A DNA stretch of 61,616 bases from Ferrovibrio sp. (GCF_019636075.1 NZ_JAHBYG010000023.1:1-61616), one strand, 5' to 3'. Shown: positions 33,987 to 43,481, numbered from the stretch's first letter. Notes: generated from the letters alone by a model not told the origin. Program-made: numbers and translations.

Positions 33987-34931
33987 ATGAAGGTTTTAGC
34001 GGGTAACTCCAACCGTCCGCTGGCGGAAGCCATTGCCGCTTACCTGAGCGTGCCGCTCACCAAAGCGAGCGTGCGGCGGTTTTCCGATATGGAAGTGTTC
34101 GTCGAGATCCACGAAAACGTGCGCGGCGAAGACGTGTTCGTGATCCAGAGCACCAGCTACCCGGCCAACGACCATCTGATGGAATTGCTGGTCTGCATCG
34201 ATGCGCTGAAGCGCGCCTCGGCCCGCCGCATCACCGCCGTGATCCCGTATTTCGGCTATGCCCGGCAAGATCGCAAGCCCGGTCCGCGCACGCCGATCTC
34301 GGCCAAGCTGGTGGCCAACCTGATCACCGCAGCCGGCGCCAACCGCGTGCTGACGCTGGACCTGCATGCCGGCCAGATTCAGGGCTTCTTCGATCTGCCG
34401 ACCGACAACCTGATGGCCGGTCCGGTGCTGACCGCCGATATCAAGCAGCATCTGCTGGCTTCCGGCCCGCGCGACGATCTGATGGTTGTATCGCCCGACG
34501 TGGGCGGCGTGGTGCGCGCGCGCAACATCGCCAAGCGGCTGGAATGCGATCTGGCCATCGTGGACAAGCGTCGCGAACGCGCCGGGGTTTCGGAAGTGAT
34601 GAACATCATCGGCGATGTGGAAGGCCGGCGCTGCATTCTGGTGGACGATATCGTGGATTCCGCCGGCACGCTGTGCAACGCCGCCGAAGCGCTGAAGAAG
34701 CATGGCGCCAAATCGGTTTTCGCTTACGTGACCCATGGCGTGCTTTCGGGCGGCGCCGTGGCGCGCGTGACCGCCAGCGAGTTGGAAGGCCTGGTGATCA
34801 CCGACAGCATCCTGGCCACCGAAGCCCAGCGGCTGGCCCGCAATATCCGGCAGGTATCGATCGCGCCCCTGATCGGCGAGGCGATGCGCCGCATCAGCGA
34901 GGAAAGCTCGGTTTCGAGCCTGTTCGACTGA
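33987..34931 (+). CDS. prs: ribose-phosphate pyrophosphokinase
   Basis: The 314-residue enzyme makes PRPP from ribose-5-phosphate and ATP for nucleotide, His and Trp synthesis. It contains the divalent-cation site around [15 protein letters not shown] near residue 128, the ATP-loop region [13 protein letters not shown], and the PRPP-binding [16 protein letters not shown] near residue 215. Length is typical for class I enzymes. It stands alone, 93 bp after the lipoprotein gene. Confidence 0.95.
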   Translation: MKVLAGNSNRPLAEAIAAYLSVPLTKASVRRFSDMEVFVEIHENVRGEDVFVIQSTSYPANDHLMELLVCIDALKRASARRITAVIPYFGYARQDRKPGPRTPISAKLVANLITAAGANRVLTLDLHAGQIQGFFDLPTDNLMAGPVLTADIKQHLLASGPRDDLMVVSPDVGGVVRARNIAKRLECDLAIVDKRRERAGVSEVMNIIGDVEGRRCILVDDIVDSAGTLCNAAEALKKHGAKSVFAYVTHGVLSGGAVARVTASELEGLVITDSILATEAQRLARNIRQVSIAPLIGEAMRRISEESSVSSLFD

Positions 34932-35037
34932 GGTTTAGAGTTTCACGGTTTCGATGCGCGGCACCCCTGGAGGCCGGCATCGGAAGCGGCCCTAGGCGTG
35001 GTGCCGGGCCGCGAGCAAAGCGCAAGAGGAGTGTATC

Positions 35038-35754
35038 ATGCGTGAAGTAACCAGTCTCGCCGCTGCGGCGAGAGTAAGGGCCGGCAAGGGGACCGCCCGG
35101 AAAACCCGTCTCGACGGGCGCGTTCCGGGGGTCATCTACGGCGACAAAAAGACGCCGGAATTGATCTCCGTCGAAAGCCGCGAACTGATGAAGGAACTGC
35201 ACAAGGGCAGCTTCTTCTCCCGTTTGTTCGACCTCGATCTCGGCGGCCGTTCCGAACGTGTGTTGGCCCGCGACGTGCAGCTCGATCCGGTTTCCGACCG
35301 GCCGATCCATGTCGATTTCCAGCGCGTGGGCAAGGATAGCCGCATCCGCGTGTTCGTGCCGGTGGTGTTCACCGATCACGAAGCCTCGCCTGGCCTGAAG
35401 CTGGGCGGCGTGCTCAACGTGGTGCGTCACGAGGTGGAGTTCTACGTGAACCCCGAGCTGATCCCCGAGAATATCTCGCTCAGCCTGGCGGGCATGGAAA
35501 TCACCCATTCGATCCATATCAGCGCCTTCAATCTGCCCGACAGCCTGAAGCCGGTGATCCAGGATCGCGATTTCACCGTCGCCACCATCGCCCCGCCGAG
35601 CAAGGCCGAGGAAGAGAAGCCGAAGGCCGAGGCTGCCGCTGCTGCCGCTCCGGCCGCTGGTGGCAAGGCCGCTCCGGCCGCTGCTGCCGGTGGCAAGGCT
35701 GCCCCGGCTGCCGCTGCTGCCAAGCCGGCTGCCAAGCCCGCCGGCAAGAAGTAA
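35038..35754 (+). CDS. rplY: ribosomal protein bL25 (long CTC form)
   Basis: The 238-residue protein binds 5S rRNA in the large subunit. It has the N-terminal L25 domain (GKGTARKTRLDGRVPGVIYG), the TL5/CTC beta domain to about residue 190, and a low-complexity tail of Ala, Pro, Gly and Lys with repeated GGKAAPAAAA units, common in Alphaproteobacteria. AGAGGAG precedes the ATG. The leader of about 100 bp contains a long-range inverted repeat. Confidence 0.94.
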   Translation: MREVTSLAAAARVRAGKGTARKTRLDGRVPGVIYGDKKTPELISVESRELMKELHKGSFFSRLFDLDLGGRSERVLARDVQLDPVSDRPIHVDFQRVGKDSRIRVFVPVVFTDHEASPGLKLGGVLNVVRHEVEFYVNPELIPENISLSLAGMEITHSIHISAFNLPDSLKPVIQDRDFTVATIAPPSKAEEEKPKAEAAAAAAPAAGGKAAPAAAAGGKAAPAAAAAKPAAKPAGKK

Positions 35755-35763
35755 CGCCTATCG

Positions 35764-35799
35764 CCGCGGCGGCCTGGATCATCATCCCGGCCGCCGCGG
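35764..35799 (+). terminator. GC-rich hairpin between rplY and pth
   Basis: CCGCGGCGGCC (35764-35774) and GGCCGCCGCGG (35789-35799) form a perfect 11-bp stem around a 14-base loop, followed by a pyrimidine-rich but not T-only stretch. It starts 9 bp after rplY and probably reduces read-through into pth. Confidence 0.65.
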
Positions 35800-35835
35800 T
35801 ATCCCCTTTCTTCCCTGCCTGGCGGAACCTCTCCC

Positions 35836-36450
35836 ATGCTGCTTCTCGTCGGCCTGGGCAATCCAGGCCCCGAACACCGAAACCAGCGCCACAATGTCGG
35901 CTTCATGGCTGTGGATGCCATTGCCGAACGCCATGGCTTTGCCCCGTTCCGCAAGCGCTTTCAGGGCGAGGCGGCGGAAGGCATGCTGGGCGGCGTGAAA
36001 ACCCTGGCATTGAAGCCGCATACCTACATGAACAATTCCGGCCGCGCCGTGCAGGAAGCCGCGCATTTCTACAAGCTGGCGCCGGCCGAAATCCTCGTGC
36101 TGCATGACGAACTGGATCTCGCGCCGGGCAAGATCCGCCTCAAATTGGGCGGCGGCCATGCCGGACATAACGGCCTGCGTTCGGTGGATGCGGCATTGGG
36201 GCCGGATTACCGCCGCATGCGCATCGGCATCGGCCATCCCGGCCGCGAGCGCGTGCTGGGCTTTGTGCTGCAGAATTTCTCAGGCGAAGAAAAGCAATGG
36301 CTGCAGCCCTTGCTGGATGCCATAGCCGAATTCGCTCCCTATCTCGGCAAGGGCGACGATGCCGGCTTCGCCACCCGCGTGGCGCAGAAGCTGGCCCCGC
36401 CCAAGCCTGAAACGCCCAAGCCTGCCAAGATCGAAAAACCGAAGGATTGA
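35836..36450 (+). CDS. pth: peptidyl-tRNA hydrolase
   Basis: The 204-residue enzyme frees stalled peptidyl-tRNAs. It has VGLGNPGPEHRNQRHNVGF with the catalytic His near residue 20, PHTYMNNSG, the LVLHDELDL Asp motif, and GGGHAGHNGLRS. A short Pro/Lys tail follows. The rplY-pth-ychF order is a standard alphaproteobacterial cluster. Confidence 0.95.
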   Translation: MLLLVGLGNPGPEHRNQRHNVGFMAVDAIAERHGFAPFRKRFQGEAAEGMLGGVKTLALKPHTYMNNSGRAVQEAAHFYKLAPAEILVLHDELDLAPGKIRLKLGGGHAGHNGLRSVDAALGPDYRRMRIGIGHPGRERVLGFVLQNFSGEEKQWLQPLLDAIAEFAPYLGKGDDAGFATRVAQKLAPPKPETPKPAKIEKPKD

Positions 36451-36454
36451 TACG

Positions 36455-37555
36455 ATGGGTTTCAAATGCGGCATCGTCGGCCTGCCCAATGTGGGCAAGT
36501 CCACGCTTTTCAACGCGCTGACGCAAACCGCCGCCGCGCAGGCAGCCAATTATCCGTTCTGCACCATCGAGCCGAATACCGGCCTGGTGGGTGTGCCAGA
36601 TCCACGGCTGGATGTGCTGGCCGGCATTGCCGGTTCGGCCAAGATCATCCCCACCCAGCTCAGCTTCGTGGATATCGCCGGCCTGGTGCGTGGCGCCTCC
36701 AAGGGCGAAGGCCTGGGCAACCAGTTCCTGGCACATATCCGCGAAGTGGATGCGATCTGCCATGTGCTGCGCTGCTTCGAGGATGGCGACATCACCCATG
36801 TGGAAGGCCGCGTAGATCCGGTGGCCGATGCCGAAACGGTGGAAACCGAATTGATGCTGGCCGATCTGGACAGCCTGGAAAAGCGCGTGGACGGCTTTGC
36901 CAAGAAGGCCAAGCAGGGCGATGAAGATGCCAAGGCGCGGCTGGCGCTGATCGAGCGCATCCTTGTGGCCCTGCGCGATGGCAAGCCGGCCCGCAGCGTA
37001 CCGCCCAAGGATGACGAGCGGAAAATCTACCGCGAGCTGATGCTGCTCACGTCCAAGCCGGTGCTGTATGTGTGCAACGTGGAAGAGGCTTCGGCCGCCA
37101 CCGGCAATGCCTTCACTGCCAAGGTGCAGGCGATGGCCGAGGCCCAGCATGCCGGCTGCGTGATCATCTCGGCTGCCATCGAGGCGGAAGTGGCGCAGCT
37201 CGATTCCGACGAAGAGAAGCAGGCCTTCCTGGCTGATCTGGGCCTGGAGGAAACCGGCCTGACCCGCGTGATCCGTGCCGGCTACGGCCTGCTGGAATTG
37301 CTCACTTTCTTCACCGTGGGCCCCAAGGAAGCCCGTGCCTGGACCGTGCATAAGGGCGCCCGCGCGCCGGAAGCCGCCGGCGTGATCCACACCGATTTCG
37401 AGAAAGGCTTCATCCGCGCCGAAACCATCGCCTATGCCGATTACGTATCCGGCAAGGGCGAGGCCGGCGCACGCGAAGCCGGCAAGCTGCGGCTGGAAGG
37501 CAAGGAATACATCGTGCAGGATGGCGATGTATTCCATTTCCGCTTCAACACCTGA
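36455..37555 (+). CDS. ychF: ribosome-binding ATPase YchF
   Basis: The 366-residue Obg-family P-loop protein binds ATP rather than GTP and associates with ribosomes. It shows GLPNVGKSTLFNALT near residue 8, DIAGLVRGASKGEGLGNQFL, a coiled-coil insert, and a C-terminal TGS domain (ending GDVFHFRF). ATG at 36455 fits the family N-terminus MGFKCGIVGLPN. It follows pth after 4 bp. Confidence 0.95.
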   Translation: MGFKCGIVGLPNVGKSTLFNALTQTAAAQAANYPFCTIEPNTGLVGVPDPRLDVLAGIAGSAKIIPTQLSFVDIAGLVRGASKGEGLGNQFLAHIREVDAICHVLRCFEDGDITHVEGRVDPVADAETVETELMLADLDSLEKRVDGFAKKAKQGDEDAKARLALIERILVALRDGKPARSVPPKDDERKIYRELMLLTSKPVLYVCNVEEASAATGNAFTAKVQAMAEAQHAGCVIISAAIEAEVAQLDSDEEKQAFLADLGLEETGLTRVIRAGYGLLELLTFFTVGPKEARAWTVHKGARAPEAAGVIHTDFEKGFIRAETIAYADYVSGKGEAGAREAGKLRLEGKEYIVQDGDVFHFRFNT

Positions 37556-37576
37556 GGCGGTTTCAGGGAGGTTGGG

Positions 37577-38041
37577 ATGCGGTATTTCGATGATTTCGCC
37601 GTTGGCCAGGTGAACGAGTTTCCGCCGCGTCCGGTGAGCGAGGCGGAAATCATCGCCTTCGCCAAGGAATACGACCCGCAGCCTTTCCATATCGACCGCG
37701 AGGCCGCCGCGCGCACGCCCTATGGCGGCATCATCGCATCGGGCTGGCATACTATCGGCATGACCATGCGGCTGATGGTGGATCACCTGATCAACGGTTC
37801 GGCTTCGATGGGCTCGCCGGGTGTGGAGCGCCTGCGCTGGATCAAGCCGGTGCGACCGGGCGATGTGCTGACCCTGCGCGGCACCGTTGTGGAAACCAAG
37901 GCATCGGCCAGCAAGCCCGATCGCGGCGTTGTCACCACCGAATATGAAATGCGCAACCAGGATGGCGATGTGGTGATGACCATGCGCGGCAAGGGCATGT
38001 ATGGCCGCCGCCCCCAGCCCCAGGCCGGCCAGGAGGGCTGA
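37577..38041 (+). CDS. MaoC-family (R)-specific hydratase-like protein 1
   Basis: The 154-residue hot-dog fold protein has the MaoC motif, with the catalytic Asp and His in YDPQPFHIDREAAA near residue 34, then GGIIASGWHTIGMTMRLMVD. MaoC hydratases act on enoyl-CoA. The next gene is a paralogue of the same size, so the pair arose by duplication or works as a heteromer. No other acyl-CoA gene is next to them, so the substrate is open. Confidence 0.88.
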   Translation: MRYFDDFAVGQVNEFPPRPVSEAEIIAFAKEYDPQPFHIDREAAARTPYGGIIASGWHTIGMTMRLMVDHLINGSASMGSPGVERLRWIKPVRPGDVLTLRGTVVETKASASKPDRGVVTTEYEMRNQDGDVVMTMRGKGMYGRRPQPQAGQEG

Positions 38042-38044
38042 ACC

Positions 38045-38488
38045 ATGCGCTATTTCGACGACCTCAATATCGGCGACAGCATCGAGACCGGCAGCCACAC
38101 CTTCACCGAGGACGCCATCATCGCCTTCGCCAGGCAATTCGACCCGCAACCCTTCCATACCGATCCGGCGGCAGCGAAGAATTACATTTTCGGCGGCATC
38201 ATCGCCTCGGGCTGGCACACCGCCTCGGTAACCATGCGGCTGATCGTGGATAGCGCCATCGATGTGCGCGCCTCGCTGGGCTCGCCGGGTTTCGACGATC
38301 TGACCTGGAAACAGCCGGTGCGTCCGGGCGATACCATCCGCGTGCGTTGGACCTGCACCGAAAAGACTCCCTCGAAAAGCCGGCCCGATATCGGCTCGGC
38401 AAAATTCCTGATCGAGGTGTTCAACCAGCATGACGCGCTGATCATGACCATGACCAGCATCGGCCTGAGCTTGCGAAAGCCGCGTTGA
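38045..38488 (+). CDS. MaoC-family (R)-specific hydratase-like protein 2
   Basis: The 147-residue protein is a paralogue of the previous one: MRYFDDLNIGDSIETGSHTF, FDPQPFHTDPAAA with the Asp-His motif, and GGIIASGWHTASVTMRLIVD. It starts 3 bp after its sister gene. Its last 28 bp, including the stop, are repeated 32 bp further on, in the gap before the convergent EamA gene. Confidence 0.88.
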   Translation: MRYFDDLNIGDSIETGSHTFTEDAIIAFARQFDPQPFHTDPAAAKNYIFGGIIASGWHTASVTMRLIVDSAIDVRASLGSPGFDDLTWKQPVRPGDTIRVRWTCTEKTPSKSRPDIGSAKFLIEVFNQHDALIMTMTSIGLSLRKPR

Positions 38489-38520
38489 AGACCGGCCTGA
38501 GCTTGCGAAAGCCGCGCTGA
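38461..38520. repeat. tandem duplication of a maoC 3' end
   Basis: The 28 bp ending with the stop of the second MaoC gene (38461-38488) recur at 38493-38520 with one change. The period is 32 bp. The second copy ends 2 bp before the stop of the convergent EamA gene. Confidence 0.93.
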
Positions 38521-38522
38521 AA

Positions 38523-39386
38523 TCAGCCGCGCCAGTTCATCAATATCAAGCCGCTGGCCACCAGGGCCGCAGCCAGAATGCGGCGCAGGCCGAAGCCTTC
38601 CTTCAGCAGCAGCGCACCGATGGCGGCGGCGAATATCACGCTGGTTTCGCGCAGGCTGGCCACATGCGCCGCCCCGCCCTTGGTGAAGGCCCAGATCGCA
38701 ATGCCATAACCCAAAGCGGCGATGAAACCGCCGGCGAAGCCGCGCTTCCAGCCGCGTTTCGCCGCCGAGATAAACGCCGTGCGGCGGGTGAGCAATGCAA
38801 AGGCCGCCACCCAGGGGCCCTCGATGATGTTCATCCAAGCGATATAGGCAAAGGGATCATTGGCCGCGCGCACGCCCCGCCCGTCGATCATCAGATAGCT
38901 GGCAATCGTACAGCCGGTGAGAAACGCGAAACCGATGGCATGGCGCCGCTCGGCCAGGGTTCTGTTGGCATTGCCGCCGAAGGCCAGGCTGAAAATACCC
39001 AGCGATACGATGCCGGCCCCAATGAATTCGCGGGTGTTCAGCGCCTCGCCGAAAACCACGCCGGAAAACAACGCCAGCAACAGCGGCCCGGTGCCGCGCG
39101 CAATCGGATAAACCTGGCCCAGATCGCCGAAGCGATAGGCTTGCAGCAGGCAGGCGTAATAACAGCAATGCACCAGCGCCGAACCGAGCACCCATTTCCA
39201 GGCTTCCGGTGTCATGCCATCAGGATCGGTGAAGGGCAGCAACGCAGCGCCGAACAGGCTGCCGGCCAGGCAGACCAGAGCCAGGCTGGTCTGCCGGTCG
39301 GTATCGCTCTTGACCATGGCGTTCCAGCTCGCATGCGTGAGCGCCGCGAACAGCACAAGGCCGATCACCAGGGGAGAGAGGATCAT
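38523..39386 (-). CDS. EamA/DMT-family transporter
   Basis: The 287-residue protein has about ten membrane helices in two EamA halves (HASWNAMVKS and VYPIARGTGPLLLAL in the first; GKAAHVASLRETSVIFAA-like region in the second, read here as GGAAHVASLRETSVIFAA). The last pattern is seen in uncharacterised exporters. Substrate unknown. ATG at 39386 begins right at the first helix, without a clear ribosome binding site. It converges with the second MaoC gene and is divergent from the dienelactone hydrolase. Confidence 0.85.
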   Translation of the reverse strand: MILSPLVIGLVLFAALTHASWNAMVKSDTDRQTSLALVCLAGSLFGAALLPFTDPDGMTPEAWKWVLGSALVHCCYYACLLQAYRFGDLGQVYPIARGTGPLLLALFSGVVFGEALNTREFIGAGIVSLGIFSLAFGGNANRTLAERRHAIGFAFLTGCTIASYLMIDGRGVRAANDPFAYIAWMNIIEGPWVAAFALLTRRTAFISAAKRGWKRGFAGGFIAALGYGIAIWAFTKGGAAHVASLRETSVIFAAAIGALLLKEGFGLRRILAAALVASGLILMNWRG

Positions 39387-39519
39387 GGAGGAAAAAGCAC
39401 CGGAACGGAAAAAGGCATTGTTGCGAGACGGTGACGATCATGCCACCGTAACCGTTCCAGGTCATCCTGGATCATCGAGAATATTCATCCGGGCCAATAG
39501 ACAATCGGGACATTTCGCC

Positions 39520-40191
39520 ATGGGCAGCATCACCAGCCTCACCGCCGAAGACCGCCACAGCTTTTCCGCCTATATCGCCGAGCCGCGCGGCCCGGCCAAG
39601 GGCGGCCTGGTGGTGATCATGGAGATCTTCGGCGTGAACAGCCATATCAAGGCAGTGGCCGATGGCTATGCCGCCGAAGGCTATCGCTGCGTGGCACCGG
39701 CGCTATACGACCGTTTCGAGCGCAATGTCGATCTCGGCTATAGCGCGGAAGATGTGGCCAAGGGCCGCGAATTGCGCGGCAAGATGAACTGGGCCGATTG
39801 CATGAAGGACACCGCCACCGCCGTGGCCGCTGCCGGCAGCGCCGGCCGCGTGGGCATTATCGGCTATTGCTATGGCGGCGGCGTAGCCTGGGCGGCAGGC
39901 GCCCTGGTGCCCGGCTTGTCGGCCTCGATCGGCTATTACGGCGGCCCCTGGGCCGAGTTGGCCGACCGCGCGCCGCAATGTCCGTCGCTGCTGCATTTCG
40001 GCGCCAAGGACGGGATGATCCCGGTCAGCCTGGCCGAAACGCTGAAGGCCAAGCACCCCACCATCACAACGCATGTCTACGATGCCGATCACGGCTTCAA
40101 TTGCGATCAGCGGCCGAATAATTACGACGCCTTCGCCGCCGCCGTGGCACGCCGCCGCAGCTTGGCCTTCCTGGAAGCCACGCTGGGCTGA
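39520..40191 (+). CDS. dienelactone hydrolase family protein
   Basis: The 223-residue alpha/beta hydrolase has the DLH triad: nucleophile Cys in GYCYGGG near residue 116, Asp in GAKDGMIP and His in DADHGFNC, and the conserved Glu in MEIFGVN that DLH uses to activate the Cys. The best-known member opens dienelactones in chlorocatechol breakdown, but many homologues have other unknown roles and no aromatic pathway is near. ATG at 39520 is chosen from the family length; an earlier ATG would add 45 unlikely residues. A strong terminator follows. Confidence 0.88.
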   Translation: MGSITSLTAEDRHSFSAYIAEPRGPAKGGLVVIMEIFGVNSHIKAVADGYAAEGYRCVAPALYDRFERNVDLGYSAEDVAKGRELRGKMNWADCMKDTATAVAAAGSAGRVGIIGYCYGGGVAWAAGALVPGLSASIGYYGGPWAELADRAPQCPSLLHFGAKDGMIPVSLAETLKAKHPTITTHVYDADHGFNCDQRPNNYDAFAAAVARRRSLAFLEATLG

Positions 40192-40201
40192 AGTTCCATA
40201 C

Positions 40202-40239
40202 CGTCACCCTCGCACTTGTTGCGAGGGTGACGTTTTTTT
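40202..40239 (+). terminator. rho-independent terminator after the dienelactone hydrolase gene
   Basis: CGTCACCCTCGCA and TGCGAGGGTGACG form a perfect 13-bp stem with a five-base loop (40202-40232), followed by seven T residues (40233-40239). Confidence 0.95.
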
Positions 40240-40267
40240 GTGGCGGCTTCCGGATTGGGAAAAGGGC

Positions 40268-42094
40268 TCAATCCGCCGCTTCGAGAGTCCCGTGCGCCAG
40301 CACCACATCGAGGAAGGCCTGGCCGAAACGCTCCAGCTTGGCCTGGCCGATGCCGTGGATTTCAGTGAGCCGATGCAACGCGGTTGGCCGCTTCACGGCG
40401 AGTTCGATCAAGGTGCGGTCCGAGAAGATCACATAGGCCGGCTGCTGCAATTCGGCGGCCAGCTTGCGACGCAGTTCCTTCAACGCCGCCAACAGCGGTT
40501 GGTCAGCCGCCCCGACTTCCGCCACGGCCGCCGCCGCGCCGCGCCGCTTGCGCTCGGCAGGCTGCAAGGTCTCGCGCCGCAATTGTACATCGCGCTGCTT
40601 GCGCAGCACCGCCTTGCCTTCATCGGTGATCAGCCAGGCGCCATGGCCGGCGATATCCAGCTCGATCAGGCCGGCACCGTAAAGCTGGCGGAAGATCGAG
40701 CGCCAGGTATTGGCATCATGCTCCTTGCCCACGCCGAAAGTGGGCAAACGATCATGCTCATAGCGCAGGATGGCATCGGTGCTGTTGCCTAGCAAAATCT
40801 GCACCAGATGTTCGGTGCCGAAACGTTGTCCGGTGCGCAGCATGGCCGACATCGCCTTCTGTGCCTCGATGCTGCCATCGAAGGTGGCCACGCCATCCTG
40901 GCAGAGATCGCAATGGCCGCAGGGTTCGGAGGCCTCGCCGAAATAGGCCAGCAGAGTCTGTCGCCGGCAGCGCGGCGATTCGCACAGCGCCACCAGGGCA
41001 TTGAAGCGCTGGCGCTCGATACGCTTGCGCTCCTCGGAGGTTTCGCCATCCTCGATCTGGATGCGGCGGAAGCGCATGTCGTCCAGGCCATAGAGCGTGA
41101 GGGTCTCCGCCGGCAGGCCATCGCGGCCGGCGCGGCCGATCTCCTGGTAATAGGCTTCCACATTGCGCGGCAGGTCGGCATGGCAGACATAGCGCACATC
41201 GGGCTTGTCGATACCCATGCCGAAAGCCACCGTGGCCACCATCACCACGCCATCCTCGCGCAGGAAGATATCCTGGTTGGCATCGCGCTGGCCCTGCTCC
41301 ATGCCGGCATGATAGGGCAAGGCGCGATGGCCCATGCCCACAAGCGCCTCGGCCATTTCCTCGGTGCGGCGGCGCGACGAACAATAGACGATGCCGCTCA
41401 GGCCCTTGCGCGCCTGGATGAAATCGCCGATCTGCTTGCGCGCGGCGGCCTTGGGGCGCATCTGCAGATGCAGGTTCGGCCGGTCGAACGAGCGGATGAA
41501 TTCGCGCGGGCCGGACTGGAACAGCTTCTGCACGATATCGGCGCGGGTGGGCGCATCGGCGGTGGCGGTAAGCGCGATGGTGGGCAGGTTGCCTAATTCT
41601 TCGCGGATGGCCCCCAGACCGAGATATTCCGGCCGGAAATCATGGCCCCATTGCGATACGCAATGCGCCTCGTCGATGGCCAGCAGGCCGGCATTGGCGC
41701 GCTTGAGAAAAGCCACCGTCTCGGGCCGCACCAGCCGTTCGGGCGCCACATAAAGCAGGCGCAGGTCGCCCGCCCGCAGGTCGCGGAAAATACGCTGGCG
41801 TTCGGCCTCGTCGGTGGCGGAATTCAGCGCGGCGGCATTCACGCCGAAGCCCTGCAATTGCCGCACCTGGTCTCGCATCAGCGCAATCAGCGGCGATACC
41901 ACTACGGCCAGGCCGTTCATCAGAATGGCGGGCAATTGATAACAGAGCGATTTGCCCGAACCGGTGGGCATCACCGCCAGCACATCCTGGCGATCCAGCA
42001 CGGCCTGCACGATTTCCGCCTGTCCGGGCCGGAAACTCTCGAAACCGAAAACTCTGTGCAGGGCCGCAAGCGCTGCGGCGGAATCGGAGGCCAT
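40268..42094 (-). CDS. recQ: ATP-dependent DNA helicase RecQ
   Basis: The 608-residue 3'-5' helicase has all three RecQ domains: the DExH helicase (VMPTGSGKSLCYQLPA near residue 40, DEAHC, GRAGRDG), the RQC region with the zinc-binding cysteines (CESPRCRR and EPCGHCDLCQ), and a C-terminal HRDC domain. It acts in recombination and replication-fork repair. ATG at 42094 is clear. Confidence 0.95.
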   Translation of the reverse strand: MASDSAAALAALHRVFGFESFRPGQAEIVQAVLDRQDVLAVMPTGSGKSLCYQLPAILMNGLAVVVSPLIALMRDQVRQLQGFGVNAAALNSATDEAERQRIFRDLRAGDLRLLYVAPERLVRPETVAFLKRANAGLLAIDEAHCVSQWGHDFRPEYLGLGAIREELGNLPTIALTATADAPTRADIVQKLFQSGPREFIRSFDRPNLHLQMRPKAAARKQIGDFIQARKGLSGIVYCSSRRRTEEMAEALVGMGHRALPYHAGMEQGQRDANQDIFLREDGVVMVATVAFGMGIDKPDVRYVCHADLPRNVEAYYQEIGRAGRDGLPAETLTLYGLDDMRFRRIQIEDGETSEERKRIERQRFNALVALCESPRCRRQTLLAYFGEASEPCGHCDLCQDGVATFDGSIEAQKAMSAMLRTGQRFGTEHLVQILLGNSTDAILRYEHDRLPTFGVGKEHDANTWRSIFRQLYGAGLIELDIAGHGAWLITDEGKAVLRKQRDVQLRRETLQPAERKRRGAAAAVAEVGAADQPLLAALKELRRKLAAELQQPAYVIFSDRTLIELAVKRPTALHRLTEIHGIGQAKLERFGQAFLDVVLAHGTLEAAD

Positions 42095-42188
42095 CAGTCA
42101 GCTAACCATGCCGTGGGCGGCGCCGATTCGCCGTCCGCCATCCTGGATAGCAGGTTGCCGCCCGGCTTACGAGGCTTGGTGCATCGGC

Positions 42189-43481
42189 CTAGTGGCTGCC
42201 GCCCAGGAAGTAATTGGGCAAAAACAGCGAGAAAGCCGGCACATATGTCACCAGCAGCATGGCGGCGATCAAGGCGCCGTAAAACGGCCAGATCGTGCGC
42301 ATCACCGTGCCGATGCTCACCCCGCCGATGGCGCAGCCGACGAATTGCGTGGTGCCCACCGGCGGCGTGTTCAGCCCCAGCGCGCAGTTGATCAGCATCA
42401 CCATGCCGAACTGCACCGGGCTCATGCCGTATTGCATGCAGATCGGCAGGAAGATCGGCGTGCATATCAGGATGGTGGCGGCCATGTCGAGGAAGGTGCC
42501 CAGCACGAACAGGATCACATTCACCAGCAGGAAGATCATCCAGGGCGAGGACGTGATGCTGCTGAGCGCCTGGCCGGTAAGATCGGCCACCGAATACAGG
42601 CTGATCAGATAGCCGAAGGTGTTGGACACGCCGATCAGCAGCAGCACGATGCCGGTGGTTTTCACCGCCTTGGCCGCCGCCTTGATCAAGTGGTTCCAGG
42701 TGAGCGAGCGATACAGCAAGGTAGCCAGCAGGATGGCATAGATCACAGCCACGGCGGCGGATTCAGTGGCGGTGAACACGCCCGAGAGAATGCCCACGAT
42801 GATGATCACCACCACGAACAGGCCAGGCACGGCAGCGGCGGCGGAACGCCACACCACATCCCAGCCCGGAAACACGCCGGCCGGATAACCGCGCCGCACC
42901 GCCACCAGATAGGCCGCCACCAGCATACAGATGGTGAGCAGCACAGCCGGAATCATGCCGGCCAGGATCAAGGCTGCGATGGATACTTTGCCGCCAGCCG
43001 CCAGCGAATAGATGATCATGTTGTGGCTGGTTGGCATAAGCGCGCCGACCAGCGAGGCATGGGTGGTTACGTTCACCGCGTAATCCGCGCCATAGCCCTC
43101 TTTCTTCATCATCGGGATCATCACCGCGCCCATGGCCGACACATCGGCCACCGGCGAACCCGACACGCCGCCAAACAGCGTGCAGGCCACGACGTTGGAC
43201 ATACCCAAGCCGCCGCGCACATGGCCGACGAGATTCTTGGCGAATTGCACGATGCGGTCGGCTACGCCGCCATACAGCATCAATTCGCCGGCAAAGATGA
43301 AAAACGGGATGGCGAGAAAGGAAAAGATATTCATCCCCGCCGTCATGCGCTGGAACACCACCGCCAGCGGCAAGCCCTCGTAGAGGATGGTGGCGATAGC
43401 GGACAGGCCGATGGCGAAAGCCACCGGCACGCCGAGCAGCAGCAGGCCGAAAAATGCCAGGGCCAGGATGGTCAATGCCAT
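42189..43481 (-). CDS. dctM: TRAP transporter large permease (DctM)
   Basis: The 430-residue membrane protein is the large subunit of a TRAP importer, with about 12 helices and the DctM family repeats (GVPVAFAIGLSA, TPPVGTTQF near the C-terminus). It overlaps dctQ by 10 bp. With dctP and dctQ it imports an organic acid, driven by a sodium gradient. The neighbouring genes suggest galacturonate or a related uronic or aldaric acid. Confidence 0.93.
   Translation of the reverse strand: MALTILALAFFGLLLLGVPVAFAIGLSAIATILYEGLPLAVVFQRMTAGMNIFSFLAIPFFIFAGELMLYGGVADRIVQFAKNLVGHVRGGLGMSNVVACTLFGGVSGSPVADVSAMGAVMIPMMKKEGYGADYAVNVTTHASLVGALMPTSHNMIIYSLAAGGKVSIAALILAGMIPAVLLTICMLVAAYLVAVRRGYPAGVFPGWDVVWRSAAAAVPGLFVVVIIIVGILSGVFTATESAAVAVIYAILLATLLYRSLTWNHLIKAAAKAVKTTGIVLLLIGVSNTFGYLISLYSVADLTGQALSSITSSPWMIFLLVNVILFVLGTFLDMAATILICTPIFLPICMQYGMSPVQFGMVMLINCALGLNTPPVGTTQFVGCAIGGVSIGTVMRTIWPFYGALIAAMLLVTYVPAFSLFLPNYFLGGSH

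Noticed and set aside
39385..39519. Earlier ATG of the dienelactone hydrolase at 39385, which has an AG-rich site upstream
   Set aside because: It would add 45 charged residues outside the family and overlaps the divergent EamA start.
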